The position numbers and the translations under genes were made by a program. 5,457 nt of DNA from Clostridia bacterium (GTDB taxonomy: Bacteria; Bacillota; Clostridia; UMGS1810): the NCBI GenBank assembly GCA_017629325.1, contig JAGBXL010000103.1:1-5457 (forward strand). Direction: 5' to 3'. The notes beneath the pieces are model-generated. The model ran no database searches. It had not been told where the DNA came from and saw only the letters and a program-made list of their open reading frames with translations. Positions 1-5,457 of this stretch are shown here, piece by piece (within the stretch, counting starts at the first letter, position 1; every line of letters begins with the position of its first letter).

Positions 1-852
1 GAGATTAGACGGATAAAGCTGGCAGCCGTTTGCACAGTTTGTTAAAATATATGCCACATCGTATCTGGAAGCATCTTTTTTGGGGTTTAAAACTCTCACG
101 GGGTTTTCATAATCTGTATCGTCATAATCGGATATATAGTTGCCGCCTATTTTATCATAGGCTGTCTTTGCCCAATCGGAAATATCCTCTGTATCTATGG
201 CATTAAAAACTGTTCTTTCGGCACAATTAAGCCCTGCATATTCAAGAGCCCTTACAACCATAACGGTTATTTCTTCACGGCTCACATTTCTTTGGGGTGA
301 AAACAAGGTTTCACTGTCGCCTTTAACAATGCCTGTTTTAAAAAGGGCAGAAACCTCATTATAAAACCAGTCTTCTTTATTAACATCTTCAAAGGTGTTT
401 TGGGTATCTTCACTTAAAGGCAAATTCAAAAATCTTCTTATCATAGCTGCGGCTTCGGCTCTTGTAACATTATCAAAGGGCTTAGCTTCGCCTTTTTCGT
501 TGCCTTTTATAACACCCGTTTGCGAAAGGCGTTCCATGGTGTGAAACTCAAAGCGGGAATCGTCTTTATCGGTAAATTCTATGTCTTGCGGGATAAAGGC
601 TTCAACCTCTCTGCCCGAATATTCTTTGGGAATTGTGCCAAACACATAGCCGTCATAATATTCTGAAAGAGTAATGGCGTCGCCATCTTTAAATCTTAAT
701 TTAACCCTCCAGTTATCTCTTTGCTCAAAACTATCGGGCAGAGGAATTTTTACAATTTCAAAATTTGTTGTACTTGACGCTGTTTGAGCTTGCACACTTA
801 TTAAACTAAAAGCCATAATCAAACAAAGTGCCAACGATAAAATTTTTTTCAT
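1..852 (-). CDS. Secreted S-layer homology (SLH) domain protein, C-terminus cut by window edge
   Basis: The reading frame is open from an ATG at 850-852 to the left edge, giving 284 visible residues and no stop. The start is set by AAGGAGG at 860-866, 7 nt upstream. Residues 1-22 form a Sec signal peptide: Lys-Lys, a hydrophobic core, then VQA before a likely signal peptidase I cut at A22/Q23. Residues 25-100 are a probably beta-rich segment that I do not recognise. Three SLH-like repeats follow at about 101-144, 154-209 and 218-278. Their core motifs are TRAE (130-133), SREE (191-194) and a weaker SRYD (262-265). SLH triplets bind pyruvylated secondary cell-wall polymer, so the protein is probably held on the outside of the wall. 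The third repeat is divergent and carries C273 and C277 (CANGC), with C210 just before it. Cysteines are uncommon in secreted Gram-positive proteins. It lies 18 bp after the YibE/F gene and is probably co-transcribed with it. The SLH assignment is secure; the protein's own function is unknown and any further domain lies off the window. Confidence 0.9.
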   Translation of the reverse strand, partial: MKKILSLALCLIMAFSLISVQAQTASSTTNFEIVKIPLPDSFEQRDNWRVKLRFKDGDAITLSEYYDGYVFGTIPKEYSGREVEAFIPQDIEFTDKDDSRFEFHTMERLSQTGVIKGNEKGEAKPFDNVTRAEAAAMIRRFLNLPLSEDTQNTFEDVNKEDWFYNEVSALFKTGIVKGDSETLFSPQRNVSREEITVMVVRALEYAGLNCAERTVFNAIDTEDISDWAKTAYDKIGGNYISDYDDTDYENPVRVLNPKKDASRYDVAYILTNCANGCQLYPSNL

Positions 853-859
853 AAAAATT

Positions 860-866
860 CCTCCTT
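860..866 (-). promoter_or_regulatory. Shine-Dalgarno site of the SLH protein gene
   Basis: AAGGAGG read on the minus strand, 7 nt before the ATG at 850-852. It lies entirely within the 18-bp gap after the YibE/F stop codon (871-873). It fixes the start of the SLH protein, for which no stop is visible in the window. Confidence 0.85.
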
Positions 867-870
867 AATT

Positions 871-1986
871 TTAATGCTTTTTTATGTAAACAATTCCGCA
901 CACAAAGGCAGTAATGGGTATGGCTAAAAGTATGCCAAGGCTTCCTGCAGCTGCCTGAAGAATTTCGTAGGCTATTACCTCTCTGTTTAATATATCTGAA
1001 AGTGAGTCGGCATAAGTAAGAATTAAAAGCACAGAGGTGAGTGAGCTTCCAACATAAGCCAAAACAAGAGTGTTTGCCATTGTGCCCATCATATCTCTGC
1101 CTATTGAAAGCCCCGAGGATATAAGGGATTTAAAAGAAATATCGGGCACCTTTAGGTTTAATTCATATAAAGATGACGACATAGACATTGCCACGTCCAT
1201 AACCGCACCCACCGCGCCTATTAAAACTGCCGAAAATGCTATTGCCTTAAGGCTTGGTGCTGCCTCAAGCGAGGTTAAATAATAGGAATGTTCGTTTGTG
1301 TAGCCCGAAAAATTCATTATTTTTGAAAACACAATTGTTATTATTGCCGCTGCCAGAACTCCGCCGCTGCAGCCAAGAAAGGCACAGAGGGTTTTTTTAT
1401 CCAAGCCATTTACCAAAACCAGAGTCATAAGGGTTATAAACATACATACAATAACAACTCCGATATAGATGTTTTTTCCCGATAAAATCCATGGGATAAA
1501 CACATAAAACACCGCCAGGCAGGTGTAGGCAAGAGAGATAACAGTTCTTAAGCCCTTTCCCATGCCAAGAAATATAACAGCTAATGCAAAAATTATTATT
1601 AAAACAGTTAGAGCAGGGGTTCTTTTGTGGCTATCTATTGCCCAGTATATATCCAGTTCGTCCATAGGATAATTTTTTATAAAAACCTTGTCGCCCACCT
1701 TCACAGGTTCAAGGCTTGGCATTTTTGAATTGTATTCCTGATAAACATCAACGGTGTTGCCCTTATACTCACCTGATGTTATCTTTGCGGTGCAGATAAT
1801 TGTTTCGCTTGAAAACTCACCGATTTTTGAGGTGGTTTTTTTATCTACCGAAACAATTTTTGCATAAGCAGTTTTAACCGAATGAGGAAAAATCTCCGCA
1901 CCATTTGAGGCATATTTTCCAAGGGCAAATAAAAAAATTGCCGAAAGGATAATTGTTATAATATATACAAAAGTTTTTTTGTTCAT
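871..1986 (-). CDS. YibE/F family multi-pass membrane protein
   Basis: A 371-residue protein starting MNKKTFVYII and ending in TAA at 871-873. An in-frame ATG at 2065-2067 would add 27 hydrophilic residues and overlap the PII-like gene by 53 bp. I prefer 1986 because GGGAGAT (1991-1997) sits just before it and a membrane segment then begins at once. Predicted layout: one N-terminal membrane helix (about 6-24), a soluble and probably extracytoplasmic beta-rich region (about 30-122), then about seven more helices (roughly 124-143, 146-168, 172-192, 198-220, 246-268, 300-325, 342-366). The family signatures are visible: GAVGAVMDVAMSM (257-269) and GRDMMGTMANT (296-306), followed by LVLAYVGSSL (307-316). 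The length fits a single-gene YibE/F protein of Bacillota. The family is thought to be permease-like, but I know of no established substrate. It sits 28 bp after the PII-like gene and 18 bp before the SLH gene, which suggests one operon. The family call is confident; the function is open. Confidence 0.9.
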   Translation of the reverse strand: MNKKTFVYIITIILSAIFLFALGKYASNGAEIFPHSVKTAYAKIVSVDKKTTSKIGEFSSETIICTAKITSGEYKGNTVDVYQEYNSKMPSLEPVKVGDKVFIKNYPMDELDIYWAIDSHKRTPALTVLIIIFALAVIFLGMGKGLRTVISLAYTCLAVFYVFIPWILSGKNIYIGVVIVCMFITLMTLVLVNGLDKKTLCAFLGCSGGVLAAAIITIVFSKIMNFSGYTNEHSYYLTSLEAAPSLKAIAFSAVLIGAVGAVMDVAMSMSSSLYELNLKVPDISFKSLISSGLSIGRDMMGTMANTLVLAYVGSSLTSVLLILTYADSLSDILNREVIAYEILQAAAGSLGILLAIPITAFVCGIVYIKKH

Positions 1987-1990
1987 TTTT

Positions 1991-1997
1991 ATCTCCC
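1991..1997 (-). promoter_or_regulatory. Shine-Dalgarno site that decides the YibE/F start
   Basis: GGGAGAT on the minus strand, with its GGAG core 6 nt before the ATG at 1984-1986. It is in the short gap after the PII-like stop codon (2015-2017). It supports the 371-residue start over the upstream ATG at 2067, which lies inside the PII-like gene. Confidence 0.7.
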
Positions 1998-2014
1998 GTA
2001 AAATAAAGCACCCT

Positions 2015-2683
2015 TTATATTTTATATGCTTTCTGGGTTGGAATTGCAAAAAGTATGCCGTTGGCATCAGATGTTATGCCAAAGCTTTTATTTACATCGT
2101 CCATAATCTGCTTGGTGATTTTTTGAGGTGCAAGAATGCAGAGTATTTCTCTTTCGCCGTCGGCACCCGTTTTTGCAAATCCCGAAAACTGCTCAATTTC
2201 GGCAAGTCTGCCTTTTATAATCGTTCCACCTGTGGCACCTGCTTTTCTGGCAGCTTGCATCACATCTTCGCTGTATCCTTCATTAACAGATATAACAATC
2301 AGATTGTTGTGATGTTCATTTTTCATAGCACCGTCTCCTTTTTCTGTGCTTTTATTTCCTGTGATATCAAGTATTTCTGTGAGAATTCTGCTTGCGGCAG
2401 AAAGCTCCAGAATTATCATGAGTCCGCCGTATTTTGAATGGCTTTCAAAAACAAGGCCAAAGTTTGCCATCATATTTTTTATTGATTCTTGCGTGCCAAG
2501 GCTTATAACAACATCTTTATCTCTTGTTCCAAGACCGAATATATCCATCATTTCTGTTGGAGCAGTGCCATAGCCCACGGTTTGAAAATTTACAAGTATG
2601 CTTATGTCTTCAAGCTTTTTAATGAGTTTTTTTCCTTTATCTCTTTCTACAATAGATAAAAGAAGCATAGGCCTTTTACTCAT
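2015..2683 (-). CDS. PII-like protein with two tandem PII-like domains
   Basis: A 222-residue soluble protein starting MSKRPMLLLS; the stop is at 2015-2017. An in-frame ATG at 2719 would add 12 residues. The 2683 start is preferred because GAGGAGG (2690-2696) lies 6 nt ahead of it. Domain 1 (about 5-107) has a PII-like beta-alpha-beta pattern with VGYGTAPTEMMD (36-47), FGLG (49-52) and a closing strand LMIILEL (88-94). Domain 2 (about 126-222) has LIVISVNEG, then ARKAGATGGTIIKGR (145-159), a turn rich in polar residues (160-178), and a closing strand GILFAIP (209-215). A linker (108-125) rich in Gly, Lys and Glu joins them. Ordinary GlnB/GlnK proteins are about 112 residues with one domain, and the conserved GlnB T-loop tyrosine context is not evident, so I call it PII-like rather than GlnB. 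PII-family proteins sense small ligands and control transporters or enzymes. The gene overlaps the DUF1538 gene by 8 bp, so that membrane protein is the obvious candidate partner. Ligand and partner are inference. Confidence 0.85.
   Translation of the reverse strand: MSKRPMLLLSIVERDKGKKLIKKLEDISILVNFQTVGYGTAPTEMMDIFGLGTRDKDVVISLGTQESIKNMMANFGLVFESHSKYGGLMIILELSAASRILTEILDITGNKSTEKGDGAMKNEHHNNLIVISVNEGYSEDVMQAARKAGATGGTIIKGRLAEIEQFSGFAKTGADGEREILCILAPQKITKQIMDDVNKSFGITSDANGILFAIPTQKAYKI
2021..2049 (-). promoter_or_regulatory. Possible internal promoter ahead of the YibE/F gene (weak)
   Basis: On the minus strand, TTGCAA (2044-2049) is followed after exactly 17 bp by TATAAA (2021-2026). These match the sigma-A consensus at 4/6 and 5/6 positions. 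They lie in the last codons of the PII-like gene, and the implied start site would be near 2014, giving a leader of about 28 nt before the YibE/F ATG. The position is sensible for separate expression of the YibE/F and SLH genes. AT-rich DNA produces such matches by chance, and these bases also encode the PII-like C-terminus, so this is only a candidate. Confidence 0.25.
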
Positions 2684-4205
2684 AATCTTCCTCCTCGCTT
2701 TCAAAGAATATGATATCATCGGTAACCTGGCTTATTTCTGCATGCAATCTCTTAAGGCTGCGTGCTCTTTGTCTTCTTTCATATAAGCCAAGAGTCTGAA
2801 TTGTTATAAGAGGTGTCATGGCTATCATGGCAACAATACCAAAGGCATCGGTCATAACATTCCCGCCTATTGCTTCGCAAGCTCCCATGGCAAAAGGAAG
2901 CATAAAGGTTGATGTCATCGGTCCGCTTGCAACACCGCCCGAATCGAAGGCTATGCCCGTGTAGATATTGGGCACAAAAAAGCTTATAACCAATGATATT
3001 ATGTAGCCTGCAATTAAAAATGGCATCACAGATATACCGCTTAAAATTCTAAGCATTGAAATGCCCACCGAAACCGAAACACCAATAGAAAGAGCAAGTG
3101 CCACTGATCTTTGAGAAATAGCTCCGTTTGTTATTTCGCTTACCTGCCTTTTTAAAGAATGAACTGCAGGCTCGGCAAAAACCACAAAATAGCCCATAAT
3201 CATTCCTATGGGTATTAAAAATTCTTTAAAAGAGCTGCCGGCAATTTTTGAACCTATGAGCCTTCCGGCAGGCATAAAACCAACATTTGCACCTGCTAAA
3301 AATAAAACCAGACCAATGTATGTATATACAAAACCTACCGACATTTTAATGATATTATGAAAATGAAATCTTCTTGCAAAGAGCTGAAATATAACAAACA
3401 CCATAACAATTGGCACAAATGCCATGGCAACTTCTTTAGCATAGCCAGGAAGAGCATTTGCAAAGCAGACGAAAGCCTGGCGGGTGGTGTTTATATCACT
3501 TATTTCAAACGGGGTAGTGCTTGGATGAGGATTATAGAAAATGCTTAAGAGAAGCACCGAAAGTATTGGTCCTATGCTGCAAAGGGCAACCAGACCAAAG
3601 CTGTTTTCGCCCGAGTGTTTTCCTTTCTTACCATAAGCCAGGCCTGCACCAAGTGCCATTATAAAGGGAACTGTTATGGGTCCTGTTGTTACACCGCCCG
3701 AATCAAAGGCAGTTGGAATAAATTCATTTGGTGCAAAAAAGGATAGAGCAATAATTAAAATATAAAATATCCACAGAAGATTTCTTAGCGGAATATCTTT
3801 TCGGTTTCTTATAAATGAAATTCCCAAAAACGTTCCAACGCCAACACCAACGCAGTTTATTAAAAGTGAGTTAGGGATTGTTGGCACCTGCTCGGCTAAC
3901 ACCTGCAAATCAGGCTCGGAAACAGTTATTAAAAATCCTAAAACACAGCAAATAGCAAGGGGAAGAATTATTTTGCTGTTTTTATTTAAAGACTTACCTA
4001 TACCATCTCCAAGAGGCTCCATAGATATTTCAGAACCTATCGTAAAAAAGCTCATTCCCATAATTAAAAGAATTGTTCCAAAGAAAAACAACACCATAAC
4101 GCCTGCATCGAGTGATACAAAGCTTACAGAAAGAACAAGAACTATAATTGCAATTGGTAAAACCGATATAAGTGATTCTTTAACTGAGGGAAAAAGATGC
4201 GTCAT
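2676..4205 (-). CDS. DUF1538 family membrane protein, two homologous halves
   Basis: A 509-residue, very hydrophobic protein with many membrane helices. The start at 4203-4205 is preceded by AGGGG (4215-4219) at 9-nt spacing. It is an internal duplication. Half 1 (about 1-225) and half 2 (about 243-475) share, in the same order, a G-x-P-x-G-x-x-IG element (IGSEISMEPLGDGIG 56-70; AGANVGFMPAGRLIG 304-318), an acidic Glu-Pro element (SEPDLQVL 96-103; AEPAVHSL 344-351), the signature AFDSGGV (166-172; 419-425) followed by a TGP or SGP turn, and a closing helix (SFGLVALCSIGPIL 202-215; AFGIVAMIAMTPLI 454-467). The signatures are 253 residues apart. These conserved Asp, Ser, Gly, Pro and Glu residues within membrane segments are what one expects of a transporter, but the substrate is unknown to me. 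The last 35 residues (475-509) are cytoplasmic-looking, first basic (ERRQRARSLKR) and then acidic (FESEEEDYE). The gene is translationally coupled to the PII-like gene. I infer a PII-controlled transporter. The family call is confident; the transport role is moderate. Confidence 0.88.
   Translation of the reverse strand: MTHLFPSVKESLISVLPIAIIVLVLSVSFVSLDAGVMVLFFFGTILLIMGMSFFTIGSEISMEPLGDGIGKSLNKNSKIILPLAICCVLGFLITVSEPDLQVLAEQVPTIPNSLLINCVGVGVGTFLGISFIRNRKDIPLRNLLWIFYILIIALSFFAPNEFIPTAFDSGGVTTGPITVPFIMALGAGLAYGKKGKHSGENSFGLVALCSIGPILSVLLLSIFYNPHPSTTPFEISDINTTRQAFVCFANALPGYAKEVAMAFVPIVMVFVIFQLFARRFHFHNIIKMSVGFVYTYIGLVLFLAGANVGFMPAGRLIGSKIAGSSFKEFLIPIGMIMGYFVVFAEPAVHSLKRQVSEITNGAISQRSVALALSIGVSVSVGISMLRILSGISVMPFLIAGYIISLVISFFVPNIYTGIAFDSGGVASGPMTSTFMLPFAMGACEAIGGNVMTDAFGIVAMIAMTPLITIQTLGLYERRQRARSLKRLHAEISQVTDDIIFFESEEEDYE
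2690..2696 (-). promoter_or_regulatory. Shine-Dalgarno site of the PII-like gene, inside the DUF1538 coding end
   Basis: GAGGAGG on the minus strand, 6 nt before the ATG at 2681-2683. The same bases encode part of the acidic tail (SEEEDYE) of the DUF1538 protein. The stop and start codons overlap in the 8-nt string ATGAGTAA (2676-2683), an arrangement typical of translational coupling. It decides the start of the PII-like protein. Confidence 0.85.
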
Positions 4206-4214
4206 TTTATAATA

Positions 4215-4219
4215 CCCCT
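4215..4219 (-). promoter_or_regulatory. Shine-Dalgarno site of the DUF1538 gene
   Basis: AGGGG on the minus strand, 9 nt before the ATG at 4203-4205. It is weaker than the sites of the downstream genes. It supports the chosen DUF1538 start. Confidence 0.6.
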
Positions 4220-4235
4220 AATTTATATTATTTCT

Positions 4236-4264
4236 ATTATAGTATAGCACATTATTTTATTCAA
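4236..4264 (-). promoter_or_regulatory. Sigma-A-like promoter of the DUF1538/PII-like/YibE-F/SLH operon
   Basis: On the minus strand, TTGAAT (4259-4264; 4/6 match to the -35 consensus) is followed after exactly 17 bp by a perfect TATAAT (4236-4241). Transcription would start near 4229, leaving a leader of about 24 nt that includes AGGGG. The -35 box overlaps the stop codon of the penicillin-binding protein gene (TAA, 4257-4259). An alternative extended -10 (TGCTATACT, 4241-4249) overlaps the same stretch. I see no terminator in the 51-bp gap (4206-4256), so some read-through from the upstream gene is possible. Confidence 0.65.
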
Positions 4265-5457
4265 TGAAAGGGTAAATTTGATTTATTTTGTCTGCCATTT
4301 CCATAAAAGGTTTAACGCAGCTTTTGCTTCCGCTTTCTCCACCCTCCGAGAGTATTGCCATAGCATATTTTGGTTTGTCATAGGGGAAAAATCCGCAGAA
4401 CCACCCGTGCACCACAGATTCACCGTTTTCAATCCAGCCTGTTTCGGCACTGCCTGTTTTACCGGCAATCTTGGTTTCACTATTCAAAGCCTCTGTGGCT
4501 GTTCCCATTGTAACACAGCTTCGCATCATATTTGATATATTTTTGGCAGTTTCTTCTTTTATAACCCTTTTTTCACCTTTTCTTTTTAAGCTCTTATATT
4601 TTTTACCTATCTTCATTCCATCTACAATATTTACTTCTTTTCTAATTCCTCCGTTTGCAACTGTTGCTGTCATAACCGCACACTCAAGGGGAGTTATTAA
4701 AATTTCGCCCTGACCTATTGAGATATTAAGGGTTTCAGCTTCGGAATATACCATTCTTTCGGGAATATTGCCCGTATCTTCGCCTAATGGAGCATTTAAA
4801 AGGGAAGTGCCAATGCCAATTTTTTTTGCTGTTTTTATTATATCGCCCCCGCCCACCTCCAAGGCAGTAAGATAAAAGCTGCAGTTACAGGATTTTGCAA
4901 ATGCATCGGAAAAATAAAGCACTCCATGCCCGTCTTTTTGGTTGCAGCCAAAAATATGCCCATCATTTAGTGTGTAGCTTCCACGGCAGTCAAAATATCT
5001 TTCCATATAGCCCATATCTTTTTCAAGGGCGGCAGAAGCAGTTATAATTTTAAAAACGCTCCCCGCATTGTAGCCTAAAAGGGCTCTGTTTAAAAGTTCG
5101 CCATTAAAAGATGAATTATAGCTTTCCAAATTTTCATAATCATAGTCGGGGCGGCTCACCATTGCCAAAACATCAAAGCTTTGGGCATCTAAAAGCACAA
5201 GTGCCCCCTTTTTAATATGCTTATTCATCAGCTTTTCCGCTGTTTTTTGAAGCTCATAATCAAGAGTCAGGCGAATTTGGGGGTTCTTTTTGTTTTCTTC
5301 TTTTATTATTTTGGGATCCCCCGCAGGCTCACCTTTTGCGTCGGCATAGTATTTAAGCTTTAGCTTTTTATCTGTTTTTAAATAAGGGTCATATATTTTT
5401 TCAATTCCGCTTTTACCCTCTCCATCGGGCGAGGTATAACCAATAATGTGCTTTGCA
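4257..5457 (-). CDS. Class B penicillin-binding protein (peptidoglycan transpeptidase), N-terminus beyond window edge
   Basis: The frame is open from the right edge to TAA at 4257-4259, giving 399 visible residues. The Met at 5226-5228 is not the start: coding continues upstream through KIYDPYL and LTLDYELQKTAEKL, normal for the pedestal region and domain junction of this family. The transpeptidase domain is complete. The SxxK motif SVFK (5049-5060, catalytic Ser at 5058-5060) follows NAG. The SxN motif is SCN within AKSCNCSFY (Ser codon 4890-4892). The KTGS motif begins at Lys codon 4458-4460. IGQGEILITPLECA and ANGG are also family-typical. The enzyme should cross-link peptidoglycan outside the membrane, anchored by an N-terminal helix not seen here. 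No PASTA domains follow; the protein ends about 65 residues after KTG. Family members are usually about 450-500 residues, so perhaps 50-100 are missing. Whether it is a division (FtsI-like) or elongation (PBP2-like) enzyme cannot be told without its N-terminus and upstream neighbours. Confidence 0.93.
   Translation of the reverse strand, partial: AKHIIGYTSPDGEGKSGIEKIYDPYLKTDKKLKLKYYADAKGEPAGDPKIIKEENKKNPQIRLTLDYELQKTAEKLMNKHIKKGALVLLDAQSFDVLAMVSRPDYDYENLESYNSSFNGELLNRALLGYNAGSVFKIITASAALEKDMGYMERYFDCRGSYTLNDGHIFGCNQKDGHGVLYFSDAFAKSCNCSFYLTALEVGGGDIIKTAKKIGIGTSLLNAPLGEDTGNIPERMVYSEAETLNISIGQGEILITPLECAVMTATVANGGIRKEVNIVDGMKIGKKYKSLKRKGEKRVIKEETAKNISNMMRSCVTMGTATEALNSETKIAGKTGSAETGWIENGESVVHGWFCGFFPYDKPKYAMAILSEGGESGSKSCVKPFMEMADKINQIYPFIE

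Noticed and set aside
781..852. Possible lipoprotein signal in the SLH protein because of a Cys at residue 10
   Set aside because: The Cys is too near the N-terminus and preceded by LAL, which is not a good lipobox. VQA/Q at 22/23 is a better signal peptidase I site.
871..2067. Longer YibE/F reading from an ATG at 2065-2067 (398 residues)
   Set aside because: It overlaps the PII-like gene by 53 bp, adds 27 non-membrane residues before the first helix, and a good ribosome binding site fits the ATG at 1986 instead.
2015..2719. Longer PII-like reading from an ATG at 2717-2719
   Set aside because: GAGGAGG at 2690-2696 points to the ATG at 2681-2683, and the extra 12 residues do not belong to the PII-like fold.
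4206..4230. Inverted repeat (ATAATA ... TATTAT on the minus strand) flanking the AGGGG ribosome binding site
   Set aside because: The six-base arms are pure A/T and would form a very weak hairpin. This is expected by chance in such AT-rich sequence.
4283..4480. A second minus-strand frame of 65 codons inside the penicillin-binding protein gene
   Set aside because: It is an out-of-frame reading of the region around KTG, where the in-frame protein is clearly the functional one.
1070..4713. Several plus-strand open frames of 60-150 codons (for example 1070-1282, 1979-2437, 3973-4212, 4278-4535)
   Set aside because: All but the 1979-2437 frame, which also crosses the 28-bp YibE/F–PII gap, lie opposite well-supported minus-strand genes; I saw no convincing ribosome binding sites or recognisable domains in them. 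They are antisense shadows.
4257..5228. A short penicillin-binding protein beginning at the ATG at 5226-5228
   Set aside because: The frame stays open to the window edge and encodes family-typical sequence (KIYDPYL, LTLDYELQ) upstream, so this Met is internal.

Overview
This window looks like an ordinary chromosomal stretch from an AT-rich Gram-positive anaerobe, most likely a Clostridia-type Bacillota. The evidence is strong AGGAGG-type ribosome binding sites, an S-layer-homology (SLH) cell-wall anchor protein, a class B penicillin-binding protein of clostridial type, and a YibE/F family membrane protein. I cannot name a genus. All five genes lie on the minus strand, so the transcription order runs from the right edge (5457) to the left edge (1). 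I see no tRNA, rRNA, insertion sequence, CRISPR array or phage gene.

Reading in the direction of transcription, the first gene (4257-5457) is a class B penicillin-binding protein whose N-terminus lies beyond the right edge. Its three transpeptidase motifs are intact. A 51-bp gap follows. It holds a good sigma-A-like promoter (TTGAAT, 17 bp, TATAAT) whose -35 box overlaps the penicillin-binding protein gene's stop codon. I see no terminator in the gap.

That promoter would drive a tight run of four genes. The first is a DUF1538 multi-pass membrane protein built from two homologous halves (2676-4205). It overlaps by 8 bp a protein made of two PII-like domains (2015-2683). After 28 bp comes a YibE/F family membrane protein (871-1986). 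After 18 bp comes a secreted SLH-domain protein (1-852) whose C-terminus runs off the left edge. No hairpin terminator separates them, so they are probably one operon.

The point of interest is this operon. A duplicated, uncharacterised membrane protein is translationally coupled to a duplicated PII-like protein. PII relatives typically control transporters by docking on their cytoplasmic face in response to small ligands. The simplest reading is a ligand-sensing transport module of unknown substrate, joined by a second uncharacterised permease-like protein and a surface-anchored protein. The substrate, the ligand and the physical contacts are inference. The gene layout, domain duplications and motifs are directly visible.
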